Source: Mesorhizobium sp. PAMC28654 (lineage in GTDB: Bacteria; Pseudomonadota; Alphaproteobacteria; Rhizobiales; Rhizobiaceae). From it: 64,000 nt of DNA. The position numbers and the translations under genes were made by a program. Shown one piece after another: positions 28,687 through 38,734 of the stretch. The stretch is from NCBI RefSeq assembly GCF_020616515.1, contig NZ_CP085135.1:2976001-3040000 (forward strand), in the 5' to 3' direction. Within the stretch, counting starts at the first letter, position 1. Each line of letters starts with the position of its first letter. The notes under the pieces were generated by a model. The model did no database searches, had not been told where the DNA came from, and saw only the letters and a list, made by a program, of their open reading frames with translations.

Positions 28687-30005
28687 GCGGTCAGCCGGCG
28701 GCGCTGTTCGTTGATGCGCGGCGCCTTGTGGAACTTGCCGTCCTTCATGATGGCGAGGATACGGTTCTTGTCCTGCAGGATGCGCACGTCGGCGATCGGG
28801 TCGCCGTCGATCAGCAGCATGTCGGCGAGATAGCCTTCCTTGATCAGGCCAAGCTCGTCGCCCATGTTCATGATCTGGCCGCCATATTTGGTGCCAGCCT
28901 GGATCGCCTCCATCGGCGAGAAGCCGAGCATCTCGACGAAGGTCTGGATGTCCCTGGCGTTGGTGCCTTGCGGCGTCCAGGCAAAGCCATAGTCGCCGCC
29001 GATGCAGACGCGGATGCCGCGCCGGTGCATCTTCTTCATCGTATCGATGCACATTTCGAGCTCGCGCTCATATTCGAGCGACAGCGGCGAACCGGGCTTG
29101 ATGCCCCATTGCTCGGCGTGGCGCGCGGTGTTGATCAGCCATGCGATGCCCGGCGCGACAAAGTGCTTGTCCTTGACCGCCTCGAGCATGTCGAGCGCTT
29201 CCTCGTCGGCGAAGGACGCATGGTAGATGTTCTGGATGCCGTGGCGGACACACTGCTTGACCGAGCCGGAGGAGCGCGCATGCGCCGACAGCACCTTGTT
29301 GCGGCAGCGCGCCTCGGAGGCTGCCATGGCCACCTCCTCCTCCGACATCGGCGTCTCCTCGGCGCCCATGCCGGTGATGCTCTCGCCCGACAGGTTGAGC
29401 TTGATGGAATCGACGCCGTATTTGATCAGCTGGCGCACGGTGCGCCGGATCTCTTCCGGGCCCGAAACGACGATGCCGAGATTGAGGCCTTCGTGGGGAA
29501 TGTGTGAGGGTGACGAATCGCCGAGGCCGCCGACCGTGGTGATCTCCGGGCCCGCCGCGAGATAGCGCGGTCCGGGAAACCGACCCTGGTTGATGAACTT
29601 CTTGGCCACGACATCGAGGCGCGGCTTGGCGGCCGCGGCACCCCGCCCGGCGGTGAAGCCGGCATCGAGCACCAACTTGGCCATCTCCATGGTGACCAGC
29701 ATGTGCTCCTCGACCTCCATCATCTGGATTGGGTCGATGCCCGGTGCATTGTTCCACGATAGATGCAGATGTGCGTCGATCATGCCGGGCATCAGCGTCG
29801 CGCCCATGCCGTCTATAACCGTGGCGCCACCACTGTGGGACGAAGACGAGCCGTAGCGCGACGAGCCCTTGGTGATCTGCTTGATGCGGTTGCCCTGCAC
29901 CAGCACTTCACCGGTGTATGGATATTCACCGGTGGCGTCGAGCACGCGCACATTGGTGAACAGCGTGCCGGTCGAACTGTTCCCGTTCCAACTGTCGTCT
30001 GCCAT
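28683..30005 (-). CDS. Amidohydrolase-superfamily enzyme (imidazolonepropionase/prolidase-like)
   Basis: This 440-residue metal-dependent hydrolase has an N-terminal composite beta-sandwich followed by the barrel. The first metal motif is MLPGMIDAHLHLSW (His79, His81). Later ligands are likely in SAHARSSGS and NIYHASFADEEAL, with Asp in CIGGDYGF. The family hydrolyses cyclic amides, lactams or peptides. Being cotranscribed with an ABC importer, it probably opens or deacylates the imported compound, but the substrate is not identifiable. A Ser-rich insert near residues 48-60 is unusual. Confidence 0.88.
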   Translation of the reverse strand: MADDSWNGNSSTGTLFTNVRVLDATGEYPYTGEVLVQGNRIKQITKGSSRYGSSSSHSGGATVIDGMGATLMPGMIDAHLHLSWNNAPGIDPIQMMEVEEHMLVTMEMAKLVLDAGFTAGRGAAAAKPRLDVVAKKFINQGRFPGPRYLAAGPEITTVGGLGDSSPSHIPHEGLNLGIVVSGPEEIRRTVRQLIKYGVDSIKLNLSGESITGMGAEETPMSEEEVAMAASEARCRNKVLSAHARSSGSVKQCVRHGIQNIYHASFADEEALDMLEAVKDKHFVAPGIAWLINTARHAEQWGIKPGSPLSLEYERELEMCIDTMKKMHRRGIRVCIGGDYGFAWTPQGTNARDIQTFVEMLGFSPMEAIQAGTKYGGQIMNMGDELGLIKEGYLADMLLIDGDPIADVRILQDKNRILAIMKDGKFHKAPRINEQRRRLTA

Positions 30006-30057
30006 AACAAGCCTCCCAACTTGCCGAGCGCGTAGTTCTACGCTCGATCAAAAACCC

Positions 30058-30837
30058 TCACCTATCAACCCGTCTCAAAAAATCGGCGAGCTTCTGGCTG
30101 CTTTCGCGCGGGCTCTCCACCGTAGCCCAATGTCCGCACCGATCCAGCGAAGAGAATACGGCGCCCTTGATCTTGTCGGCAAGCGCCTGGGCGACACCCT
30201 GCGGATTGACCGTGTCGGCATCGCCGGTGACCAACAGCGCTGGCGCCGAAATCCGCCGTGCATCGACAGCGGTCGCCTTGGCCAGGGCCTCGCAGGTGCG
30301 GGCATAGGACTCCGGATCCTGGCGCGTGATCGATTCCCGCACAAAGGCAACGGCCGCCGGCGAAGTTTCCCTGGTATGCGCCGAAATCGCGTTGGCGACG
30401 ATCTGGTCGGCGATGTCAGCAATGCCACCGGACCGCGCCAGGCGAGCCCGATTGGCGAGACCTTGCCGCGTCGCCTCCGCCGGTTCCGCCAACGCGCCGA
30501 ACAGCGCCAGCGAGGCGACCAGCGACGGCTGCGAGGCCGCCATCTGCTGGCAGACGATGGTGCCCATCGAATGGCCGACGAGATGCGCCTTGGTCACACC
30601 CATGCCGTCCATGGCCCGGATAACCGCTTCGCTCATCATCTCGATGGTCAGCGGCTCGATCGGCCTTGCCGAACGTCCGGAACCCGGCAGGTCGATGCGC
30701 ACGACGCGATAGCCGGCCAGTGCCGACATCTGCGGCTGGAACATGTTCGACGTTCCGCCAAGGCCGTGGATCATCACCACCGGCATGCCTTCGCCGGTGA
30801 CTTCCGCGACGATGGGGCCGACGGTGACGCTTGTCAT
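30058..30837 (-). CDS. Alpha/beta hydrolase
   Basis: This 259-residue serine hydrolase has an oxyanion segment VVMIHGLGGT, the nucleophile elbow GHSMGT (Ser90), a likely acid in VTGDADTVNPQ and the catalytic His in CGHWATVE. It is similar in size to 3-oxoadipate enol-lactonases and other carboxylester hydrolases. Its stop region overlaps the FAH gene start side by four bases, and it lies 52 bases upstream of the amidohydrolase, so it is probably part of the same catabolic operon. Confidence 0.9.
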   Translation of the reverse strand: MTSVTVGPIVAEVTGEGMPVVMIHGLGGTSNMFQPQMSALAGYRVVRIDLPGSGRSARPIEPLTIEMMSEAVIRAMDGMGVTKAHLVGHSMGTIVCQQMAASQPSLVASLALFGALAEPAEATRQGLANRARLARSGGIADIADQIVANAISAHTRETSPAAVAFVRESITRQDPESYARTCEALAKATAVDARRISAPALLVTGDADTVNPQGVAQALADKIKGAVFSSLDRCGHWATVESPRESSQKLADFLRRVDR

Positions 30838-31712
30838 TGGGCGCGCTCCGCAAATCTGTTTTCCAATGTGCCGATGCCGTCGATCTCGACACGGACGACG
30901 TCACCGGCCTTCAGATATTTCGGCGGGTCGAAACCGATGCCGACGCCGGCCGGCGTGCCCGTTGCAATGATGTCGCCGGGCTTCAGCGTGATGCCTTGCG
31001 ACAGCGTCGCGATGATCGTCGGGATATCGAAGATGAGCAACGATATCCGGGAATCCTGGCGCAGATCATCATTGACGAAACAACGGATGCCCGCGGTTTC
31101 GAGGTCGAAGTCATCCTTGGTCACCGCCCATGGCCCCATCGGGCAGAACGTATCTTGCGATTTGCCGATCAGCCACTGGCTGTATTTGCCTTGAAGGTCG
31201 CGAGCGGTGACGTCGTTGACGATCGTGTAGCCCCAGACATGATCGAGCGCATCCTCCTTCGAGATACCGCGCCCGCCCTTGCCGATGATGACGGCCAGTT
31301 CGGCCTCGTAGTCGATGGCTGTCGAAACGGAGGAATCGATCAGCACACTGGCATGGTTCGCGACGACCGATTCAGGGACCTTGGAAAAGATGATCGGGTG
31401 CTTTGGCACGGCACCCGCGCCGGCGCTGGAATCAAAACCGCTGCGGGCAAATTCGTGTGCGTGTTCGTGATAATTCTTGCCGACGCAAAAGATGTTGCGG
31501 CGCGGCAGCGGGATTGGCGCCTCGATCTCGACCTGGGAAAGCGGGATCGACGAAAGAGTGCGTGGATTGCTCACGCCGTTGCGCTCGATGAGCGCCAGGA
31601 TGCCCGCCTCGGCGCGCTCGACCGGAAAATCGAAAGGCGCGACGGTCTGGGCGTCGAGATCGACCATACCCACACGGCGCTCACCCGCGATCGAAAATGT
31701 CGCGACCCGCAT
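30834..31712 (-). CDS. Fumarylacetoacetate hydrolase family protein
   Basis: This 292-residue enzyme has the FAH C-terminal domain. GKNYHEHA (near 80), IDYEAELAVIIGKGGRGI with metal-binding Glu residues and GDIIATGTPAGVG near the end are all present. The family includes acylpyruvases, hydratases and decarboxylases in catechol meta-cleavage routes. The start MRVATFSIAGERRVG at 31712 has GGAGG upstream. It is the first gene of the minus-strand operon and is divergent from a GntR regulator. Confidence 0.92.
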   Translation of the reverse strand: MRVATFSIAGERRVGMVDLDAQTVAPFDFPVERAEAGILALIERNGVSNPRTLSSIPLSQVEIEAPIPLPRRNIFCVGKNYHEHAHEFARSGFDSSAGAGAVPKHPIIFSKVPESVVANHASVLIDSSVSTAIDYEAELAVIIGKGGRGISKEDALDHVWGYTIVNDVTARDLQGKYSQWLIGKSQDTFCPMGPWAVTKDDFDLETAGIRCFVNDDLRQDSRISLLIFDIPTIIATLSQGITLKPGDIIATGTPAGVGIGFDPPKYLKAGDVVRVEIDGIGTLENRFAERAQ

Positions 31713-31736
31713 CCAGTTTCCTCCCTGAACCTTTTT

Positions 31737-31891
31737 TGAACCATATCTGGCTCTTTCGCTACACGCTATAGCCCATTGGTTCATACTTCAAGGGGATTTT
31801 TCGTTTCCCAGCTCTACAAAACCAACATATTTATGAATGCAGCCGATCTGAACGCTGGACCAAACCGTAATCATTTGCTATTTTTGGTTCA
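31737..31891. promoter_or_regulatory. Putative GntR operator sites (TGAACCA / TGGTTCA)
   Basis: The divergent promoter region holds TGAACCA at 31737-31743 and its exact complement TGGTTCA at 31777-31783 and again at 31885-31891. A near copy, TGGATCA, lies at 31896. Inverted half-sites between a GntR/FCD regulator and its likely target operon are a reasonable candidate for the operator. This is inference from position and symmetry only. Confidence 0.45.
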
Positions 31892-31919
31892 ACATTGGAT
31901 CAGATTAAGCTAGCCCCGA

Positions 31920-32591
31920 ATGCCGAAAATCGTCGCCAACGACATTGCCACAGTGCTCAGGAAGCGCATCTCATCCGGCGAATGGCTTGAACTGGGACGC
32001 ATGCCGCCGGAGCGTGACCTTGCGGTCGAATTCGGCGTCGCGCGCAATACCGTGCGCCGTGCCGTCGGCTTCCTCGAGGATGATGGGACCGTTGTCCGGC
32101 ATGTCGGGCGCGGCACTTTTCTGACCGCGCCCAATCCGACGTCGATCACCTCGATGGTCACGCGGATGGAAGGCACCAGCCCCGCCGACATGATGGAGAT
32201 CAGGCAGTTGCTCGAACCGGCAGCCGCTGCCTTTGCCGCGACAAACGCCAGCGCGGGGGAATTGAACGCGGTTCGCGAGGCCCACCAGACCGCATCCGAT
32301 GCCACGGACATGCCGGAGTTCGAGCATTGGGACGCCGAATTCCATCACCGGGTGTTCGCCTGTTGTCGCAATGACTTCCTGAAAGAGATCCACAATCTCA
32401 TGCGCGCCATCCGCAACCAGTCGCCCTGGTTCGAAATGAAGAAGCGCTCATTCTCGGAGGAGCGCCGCTTGGTCTATTGCAACGAGCATCAGGCAATCCT
32501 GGATTGCCTGTTTCACCGCGACCCCGAGGGCGCGAAGAAGGCGATGCTCACCCACCTGCGGACAGTCGAACACAACCTTCTGGGCCGGTAG
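31920..32591 (+). CDS. GntR-family (FCD domain) transcriptional regulator
   Basis: This 223-residue regulator has an N-terminal winged helix (about 1-70, with PPERDLAVEFGVARNTVRRAV as the recognition region) and a C-terminal FadR-like FCD all-helical domain. The FCD domain carries likely metal ligands in EHWDAEFHHRVF and a late His in CNEHQAILDCL. It is divergent from the FAH-led operon and probably represses it until an effector, likely a pathway acid, binds. No good ribosome binding site precedes the ATG at 31920. Confidence 0.92.
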   Translation: MPKIVANDIATVLRKRISSGEWLELGRMPPERDLAVEFGVARNTVRRAVGFLEDDGTVVRHVGRGTFLTAPNPTSITSMVTRMEGTSPADMMEIRQLLEPAAAAFAATNASAGELNAVREAHQTASDATDMPEFEHWDAEFHHRVFACCRNDFLKEIHNLMRAIRNQSPWFEMKKRSFSEERRLVYCNEHQAILDCLFHRDPEGAKKAMLTHLRTVEHNLLGR

Positions 32592-32620
32592 AACACGACC
32601 GACGCGGCGCTGTCTGAGTG

Positions 32621-34845
<2,225 letters not shown>

Positions 34846-34857
34846 GTCCCGGGTCTC

Positions 34858-35472
34858 CTAACTGTCGAAGAAGACGGTTTCCTTCTCCCCCTGGAGATGG
34901 ACGTCGAAGACATAGATGTCGCCATTGCGCTCGGCGATCAGCGTCGGCACGCGAATGCGATGCTCGATGCGCGCCAGGATCGGATCCTCGGCATTGGCCT
35001 TTTCCTCGTCGGAGAAATACAGCCGTGTCTGCAGGCCGACATTGATGCCGCGCGCGACGATCCAGAGACTGATATGCGGCGCCATCAGGCGCCCATCGCG
35101 AAAAGGCACGCGGCCGGGCTTGATCGTCTCGAACACGCAAAGGCCGGTGTCCATGTCGGTCGGGCAGCGGCCCCAGCCGAAGAAGTTCGGATCGGCCGTG
35201 CCGCGCAATTCGGCCGGCGAATTGTAGAGGCCCTCGCTGTCCGCCTGCCAGATCTCGATCAGCGCGTCCTTGAGCGGCGTGCCGGTGCCGTCAAGCACAC
35301 GGATGCGCAGGCCGATGCGCTCGCCCCTGGTCTTGTCGTTGACCATGGTCGCGCCAAGGTCGCTCGCATAGACGCCACCTATGCCGCAGAAATTGGGCGT
35401 CAGTCCGATATGGACGTAAGGGCCCGCTGTCTGCGAGGGGCTTTCCTTGAGCCGACTAATGGATTGCGCCAT
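34858..35472 (-). CDS. pcaG: Protocatechuate 3,4-dioxygenase alpha subunit
   Basis: This 204-residue subunit shares the intradiol dioxygenase fold but lacks the full set of iron ligands, as expected for alpha. The segments SQTAGPYVHIGLTPNF and LRIRVLDGTGTPLKDALIEIWQAD are characteristic. With PcaH it opens the protocatechuate ring between the hydroxyls to 3-carboxymuconate. The start [14 protein letters not shown] at 35472 overlaps the pcaH stop by one base. Confidence 0.96.
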   Translation of the reverse strand: MAQSISRLKESPSQTAGPYVHIGLTPNFCGIGGVYASDLGATMVNDKTRGERIGLRIRVLDGTGTPLKDALIEIWQADSEGLYNSPAELRGTADPNFFGWGRCPTDMDTGLCVFETIKPGRVPFRDGRLMAPHISLWIVARGINVGLQTRLYFSDEEKANAEDPILARIEHRIRVPTLIAERNGDIYVFDVHLQGEKETVFFDS

Positions 35473-36227
35473 CAATTGCCCTCCGGCCGATTTTCGAACA
35501 GCGACGAGCGTCGCCCGCGCAGCACGATGTCGAACTTGTAGGCGAGCGCATCCATCGGGATCGTCGCCTGCGTATCGAGGATGGCGGTCAGCGCTTCGAT
35601 GGCCGCCTTGTCGGCGATGCCGCGCACGATAGGGCATTTCCAGATCAGCGGATCGCCCTCGAAATACATCTGCGTGATCAGCCGCTGGGCGAAGCCATGG
35701 CCGAACACCGAGAAGTGGATATGCGCGGGGCGCCAGTCATTGGGGCCGTTCGGCCAGGGATAGGGACCAGGCTTGACCGTGCGAAAGGCATAGCCGCCGT
35801 CCTCGCCGGTGATGGCGCGGCCGCAGCCGCCGAAATTCGGGTCGAGCGCCGCCAGATAGCCGTCCCTCTTGTGACGGTAGCGGCCACCGGCGTTGGCCTG
35901 CCAGAATTCGAGCAGCACGCCGGGAACGCCCATGCCACGTTCATCGAGCACCCGGCCGTATACGATGATGCGCTCGCCGATGGCGCTCTCGCCCGGCCTG
36001 GCGAAATTGTGGATCAGGTCGTCGTCCAGTTCGCCGAGCATGGCATGACCGAAAACCGGACCGGAGATCTCCGACAAGGTGTTGTCGAACGACAGCAGCG
36101 CCTTGTGCGGCGAGCGCAGCACGGAACTCTTGTAGCCAGGCGTCAGCGCCGGCGGATGCCAGGTCCGGTCGCGCTGGAAGAAGGCGCCGGTTTCCGGCCT
36201 CTGGTTCGAACCGGAGTCAGCGGACAT
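35472..36227 (-). CDS. pcaH: Protocatechuate 3,4-dioxygenase beta subunit
   Basis: This 251-residue catalytic subunit holds the non-haem Fe(III). Likely ligands are Tyr in [12 protein letters not shown], Tyr in [16 protein letters not shown] and the two His of AHIHFSVFG. The intradiol signature [15 protein letters not shown] precedes them. The start [14 protein letters not shown] at 36227 overlaps the end of pcaC by 11 bases. The gene order pcaD-C-H-G-B is the rhizobial one. Confidence 0.96.
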   Translation of the reverse strand: MSADSGSNQRPETGAFFQRDRTWHPPALTPGYKSSVLRSPHKALLSFDNTLSEISGPVFGHAMLGELDDDLIHNFARPGESAIGERIIVYGRVLDERGMGVPGVLLEFWQANAGGRYRHKRDGYLAALDPNFGGCGRAITGEDGGYAFRTVKPGPYPWPNGPNDWRPAHIHFSVFGHGFAQRLITQMYFEGDPLIWKCPIVRGIADKAAIEALTAILDTQATIPMDALAYKFDIVLRGRRSSLFENRPEGN

Positions 36228-36630
36228 GGCCGGCCTTGCCCCCATCCATGTCCGAAAACACCTCCTTGGCGATCTTGAAGGCGCGGTTGGCGGCCGGCAC
36301 GCCGGCATAGATAGCGACATGCAGGAACGCCTCGCAGATATCGTCGCGCGACGCGCCGGTGTTGACTGTGGCGCGCACATGCATGGCGACCTCATCGTCA
36401 TGGCCAAGTGCCGCCAGCAGCGCCAGGGTCACGATCGAGCGTTCGCGTTTCGTAAAGCCCGGCCGCGCCCACACCGTGCCCCATGCGGCCTCGGTGATCA
36501 ATTGCTGGAACGGCTGGTCGAAATCCGTGGCGACCGCTTCGGCGCGGTCGACATGCGGATCGCCGAGCACAGAGCGCCGGACCGCCAGCCCGGCCTGGTA
36601 TCGGTTTGCGTTTTGGGGAGCTTCATCCAT
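36217..36630 (-). CDS. pcaC: 4-carboxymuconolactone decarboxylase
   Basis: This 137-residue AhpD-like helical protein decarboxylates 4-carboxymuconolactone to 3-oxoadipate enol-lactone. [19 protein letters not shown] and the catalytic-region [20 protein letters not shown] stretch (here KRERS...) are conserved, as is [15 protein letters not shown]. It overlaps pcaD upstream by eight bases and pcaH downstream. It is not fused to pcaD, unlike the PcaL form in actinobacteria. Confidence 0.95.
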   Translation of the reverse strand: MDEAPQNANRYQAGLAVRRSVLGDPHVDRAEAVATDFDQPFQQLITEAAWGTVWARPGFTKRERSIVTLALLAALGHDDEVAMHVRATVNTGASRDDICEAFLHVAIYAGVPAANRAFKIAKEVFSDMDGGKAGHVR

Positions 36631-37435
36631 GAGTTTTTGTTCCAGAGGGAAGCGAGGCGAGGAAATCGCGGATCAGGGCAACCATTGCGCCCGGTTGCTC
36701 GACGCAGGGAATATGGCCGGCGTTGCGAATGATCTCGAAGCGCGCACCGGGAATGAGGCCGGCCAGCGAGCGGACCAACTCGGGCGGCGTTGAGCCGTCC
36801 TGGTCGCCGACGATGCACAACGTGGGGATCGCGATACGTCTGGCTGCGTCGGTGAAATCGGCGTCGCGAACCGCGGCGCAAGTTCCGATGTAACCGGCGA
36901 GCGCTTGCCGGGTCAGCATGTTGCGGCAGCCGGCAAGCTCGGCTGAACGCTCGGAATGGAAGGCTGGCGTGAACCACACCTTGAGCACGCCTTCGGCTAC
37001 GGCCTGGATGCCGTCGCGCTCGACCGTTGCGATGCGTGTGTTCCAGCTGTCGGCTGTTCCGATCTTGTGAGCGGTGTCGCACAATATGAGAGCGTCGATG
37101 ATGTCAGGGCGCCGGGCACACAGGCCTTGCGCGATCAGGCCGCCGACCGACAGGCCGCAAAGTACGATATTCCTGAAACCGAAATGATCGATGAGGCCGG
37201 AGAGATCGTCGACATGGTCGTCGATGGAGCGGATGCCGGCGCCGATGTCGGAGAGCCCATGGCCACGCTTGTCGTAGACGAGCAAGGGCATTTCACCGCT
37301 CAGGGCGGAGGCTACCTCATCCCAGATCCGGAAGTCGGTGCCGAGCGAATTGATGAACACGATCGGGCGCGCATAGCCGTTCGCCTTGATATGGCGGTGG
37401 TGCAGCGCGACGCCGCCAATGTTGAGAAATGGCAC
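36623..37435 (-). CDS. pcaD: 3-oxoadipate enol-lactone hydrolase
   Basis: This 270-residue alpha/beta hydrolase produces 3-oxoadipate. It has the strand-turn FINSLGTDFRIWDEV, the nucleophile CGLSVGG (Ser96), Asp in CIVGDQDGSTPPE and the catalytic His in RNAGHIPCVE. The start is taken as GTG at 37435 (VPFLNIGGVALHHR) because GGAGG lies 9 bases upstream and the family begins there; an ATG at 37459 lacks a good site. First gene of the pcaDCHGB-pobA operon, it is divergent from pcaQ, with a PcaQ box between them. Confidence 0.94.
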   Translation of the reverse strand: MPFLNIGGVALHHRHIKANGYARPIVFINSLGTDFRIWDEVASALSGEMPLLVYDKRGHGLSDIGAGIRSIDDHVDDLSGLIDHFGFRNIVLCGLSVGGLIAQGLCARRPDIIDALILCDTAHKIGTADSWNTRIATVERDGIQAVAEGVLKVWFTPAFHSERSAELAGCRNMLTRQALAGYIGTCAAVRDADFTDAARRIAIPTLCIVGDQDGSTPPELVRSLAGLIPGARFEIIRNAGHIPCVEQPGAMVALIRDFLASLPSGTKTHG

Positions 37436-37479
37436 GATTTCGATCCTCCAACGCCACATTGCACTAGGCGTTTGGTTCG

Positions 37480-37521
37480 GTAAAATGATATTTTGCGGCT
37501 TTTCGTTAACTCAGGGGTTAT
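37480..37521. promoter_or_regulatory. PcaQ box and adjacent imperfect palindrome, pcaD promoter
   Basis: On the minus strand, ATAACC-CCTG-AGTTAA at 37521-37506 differs by one base from the ATAACC-N4-GGTTAA motif reported for PcaQ of Sinorhizobium meliloti. It lies 86 bases before the pcaD start. Closer to the gene, at 37480-37496, is the imperfect palindrome GTAAAAT-GAT-ATTTTGC, which may be part of the promoter. The box is also eight bases from the pcaQ start, allowing autoregulation. Confidence 0.8.
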
Positions 37522-37528
37522 GTAATTC

Positions 37529-38446
37529 ATGTCTGAAAGCCGCATCCGCTTCCGGCACCTCCAGGCATTCCTGGAGGTCGCGCGCCAGGGAAGCGTGGCC
37601 AGGGCGGCCGATTTCCTGCATGTCAGCCCACCGGCGGTGACCAAGACCTTGCGTGAACTGGAAGAGGCGCTGGGCGTCGCCGTCGTCGAGCGCGATGGGC
37701 GCGGCATCCGGGTGACACGCATGGGCGAGATCTTCCTTGGCCATGCCGGCACGGCGATCACCGCGCTGAAGCGCGGGGTCGATTCTGTCCGGCAGGACGG
37801 GGCCATCAACCGCCACCCTATTCGCATCGGCGCGCTGCCGACGGTGTCGGCTCGGGTGATGCCGCTGGCGATGAGCCTGTTCCTCAAGGAGAACACGGGG
37901 GCCGCGATCAAGATCGTCACCGGCGAGAACGCGGTGCTGCTCGAACAGTTGCGGGTGGGTGCACTGGACCTTGTCGTCGGGCGGCTTGCGGCGCCAGAAA
38001 ACATGACCGGGTTCTTCTTCGAGCATCTCTATTCCGAACAGGTGCTGTTCGTGGTGCGGTCTGGACACCCGCTGCTGCAGCCGGACCAGGACGTGTTCGC
38101 CCGGCTCGATGAATTTCCCGTGCTCATGCCAACGCGGGAATCAGTGATCCGTCCCTTCGTCGACCGCCTGTTCATCACCAACGGCATGACGGCGCCGGCA
38201 ACGGAGATCGAAACCGTCTCGGACTCCTTCGGCCGCGCCTTCCTGCGGCAAAGCAATGCTGTCTGGATCATTTCCGCTGGCGTCGTCGCCAATGAGATCA
38301 GCAGCGGCGCCTTCGTCGCCCTCAACGTCAACACGGACGAAACCAAAGGACCGGTCGGCCTGACGATGCGAACGGACATTGCCCCCTCGCCGGCCTTCTC
38401 CATCCTTCTCCAGACCATTCGCGAGGCCGCAAGCCAGGGCAAGTGA
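37529..38446 (+). CDS. pcaQ: LysR-family regulator of protocatechuate catabolism
   Basis: This 305-residue LysR-type regulator has an N-terminal winged helix (about 1-65: FRHLQAFLEVARQGSVARAADFLHVSPPAVTKTLRELEEALG) and a periplasmic-binding-like effector domain from about 95. PcaQ of rhizobia and Agrobacterium activates pcaDCHGB in response to carboxymuconolactone and related intermediates. Its place, divergent from pcaD with a matching box, supports the name. A second box downstream suggests it also controls the ABC/dehydrogenase operon. Confidence 0.94.
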   Translation: MSESRIRFRHLQAFLEVARQGSVARAADFLHVSPPAVTKTLRELEEALGVAVVERDGRGIRVTRMGEIFLGHAGTAITALKRGVDSVRQDGAINRHPIRIGALPTVSARVMPLAMSLFLKENTGAAIKIVTGENAVLLEQLRVGALDLVVGRLAAPENMTGFFFEHLYSEQVLFVVRSGHPLLQPDQDVFARLDEFPVLMPTRESVIRPFVDRLFITNGMTAPATEIETVSDSFGRAFLRQSNAVWIISAGVVANEISSGAFVALNVNTDETKGPVGLTMRTDIAPSPAFSILLQTIREAASQGK

Positions 38447-38518
38447 GCGCGGCCGGCCTGGTTCGACGGCGACAGTCTCGAAGCGATGGAAGGCGGCGTC
38501 TTGCCACGACTCGTTTCC

Positions 38519-38560
38519 ATAACCCTCAGGTTAATGAAACGCCGTAAAATATCATTTTAC
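38519..38560 (+). promoter_or_regulatory. Second PcaQ box and palindrome, ABC operon promoter
   Basis: ATAACC-CTCA-GGTTAA at 38519-38534 is an exact match to the published PcaQ motif. At 38544-38560 lies the perfect palindrome GTAAAAT-ATC-ATTTTAC. Both have the same spacing as in the pcaD promoter, and the shared block continues through CCGAACCAAA and GTGCAATGTGGCG. The promoter is therefore a copy of the pcaD promoter facing the other way. Confidence 0.85.
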
Positions 38561-38604
38561 CGAACCAAAACCGTGGTGCAATGTGGCGATGGAGGATCAA
38601 AACC

Positions 38605-38688
38605 ATGCCATTCGCCAGCATCGGCCGCGTAGCGTTGCGCCGTCGTCATGGACCGGCAACAGCGACGACCGGGTGGCATAGGCGTTGA
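38605..38688 (+). pseudogene. Remnant of the pcaD 5' end
   Basis: After GGAGGATCAAAACC an ATG opens a 27-codon frame, MPFASIGRVALRRRHGP..., ending at TGA 38686-38688. Its start parallels VPFLNIGGVALHHRHIK of pcaD, and the ATG lies 86 bases from the PcaQ box, the same distance as in pcaD. Similarity fades after about 15 codons. It may now be a translated leader peptide or just a scar. Confidence 0.75.
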
Positions 38689-38734
38689 ACAAACCGGCGT
38701 TCGCCTTGGGCGTCGCCAACAAGGGAGGACTCAC

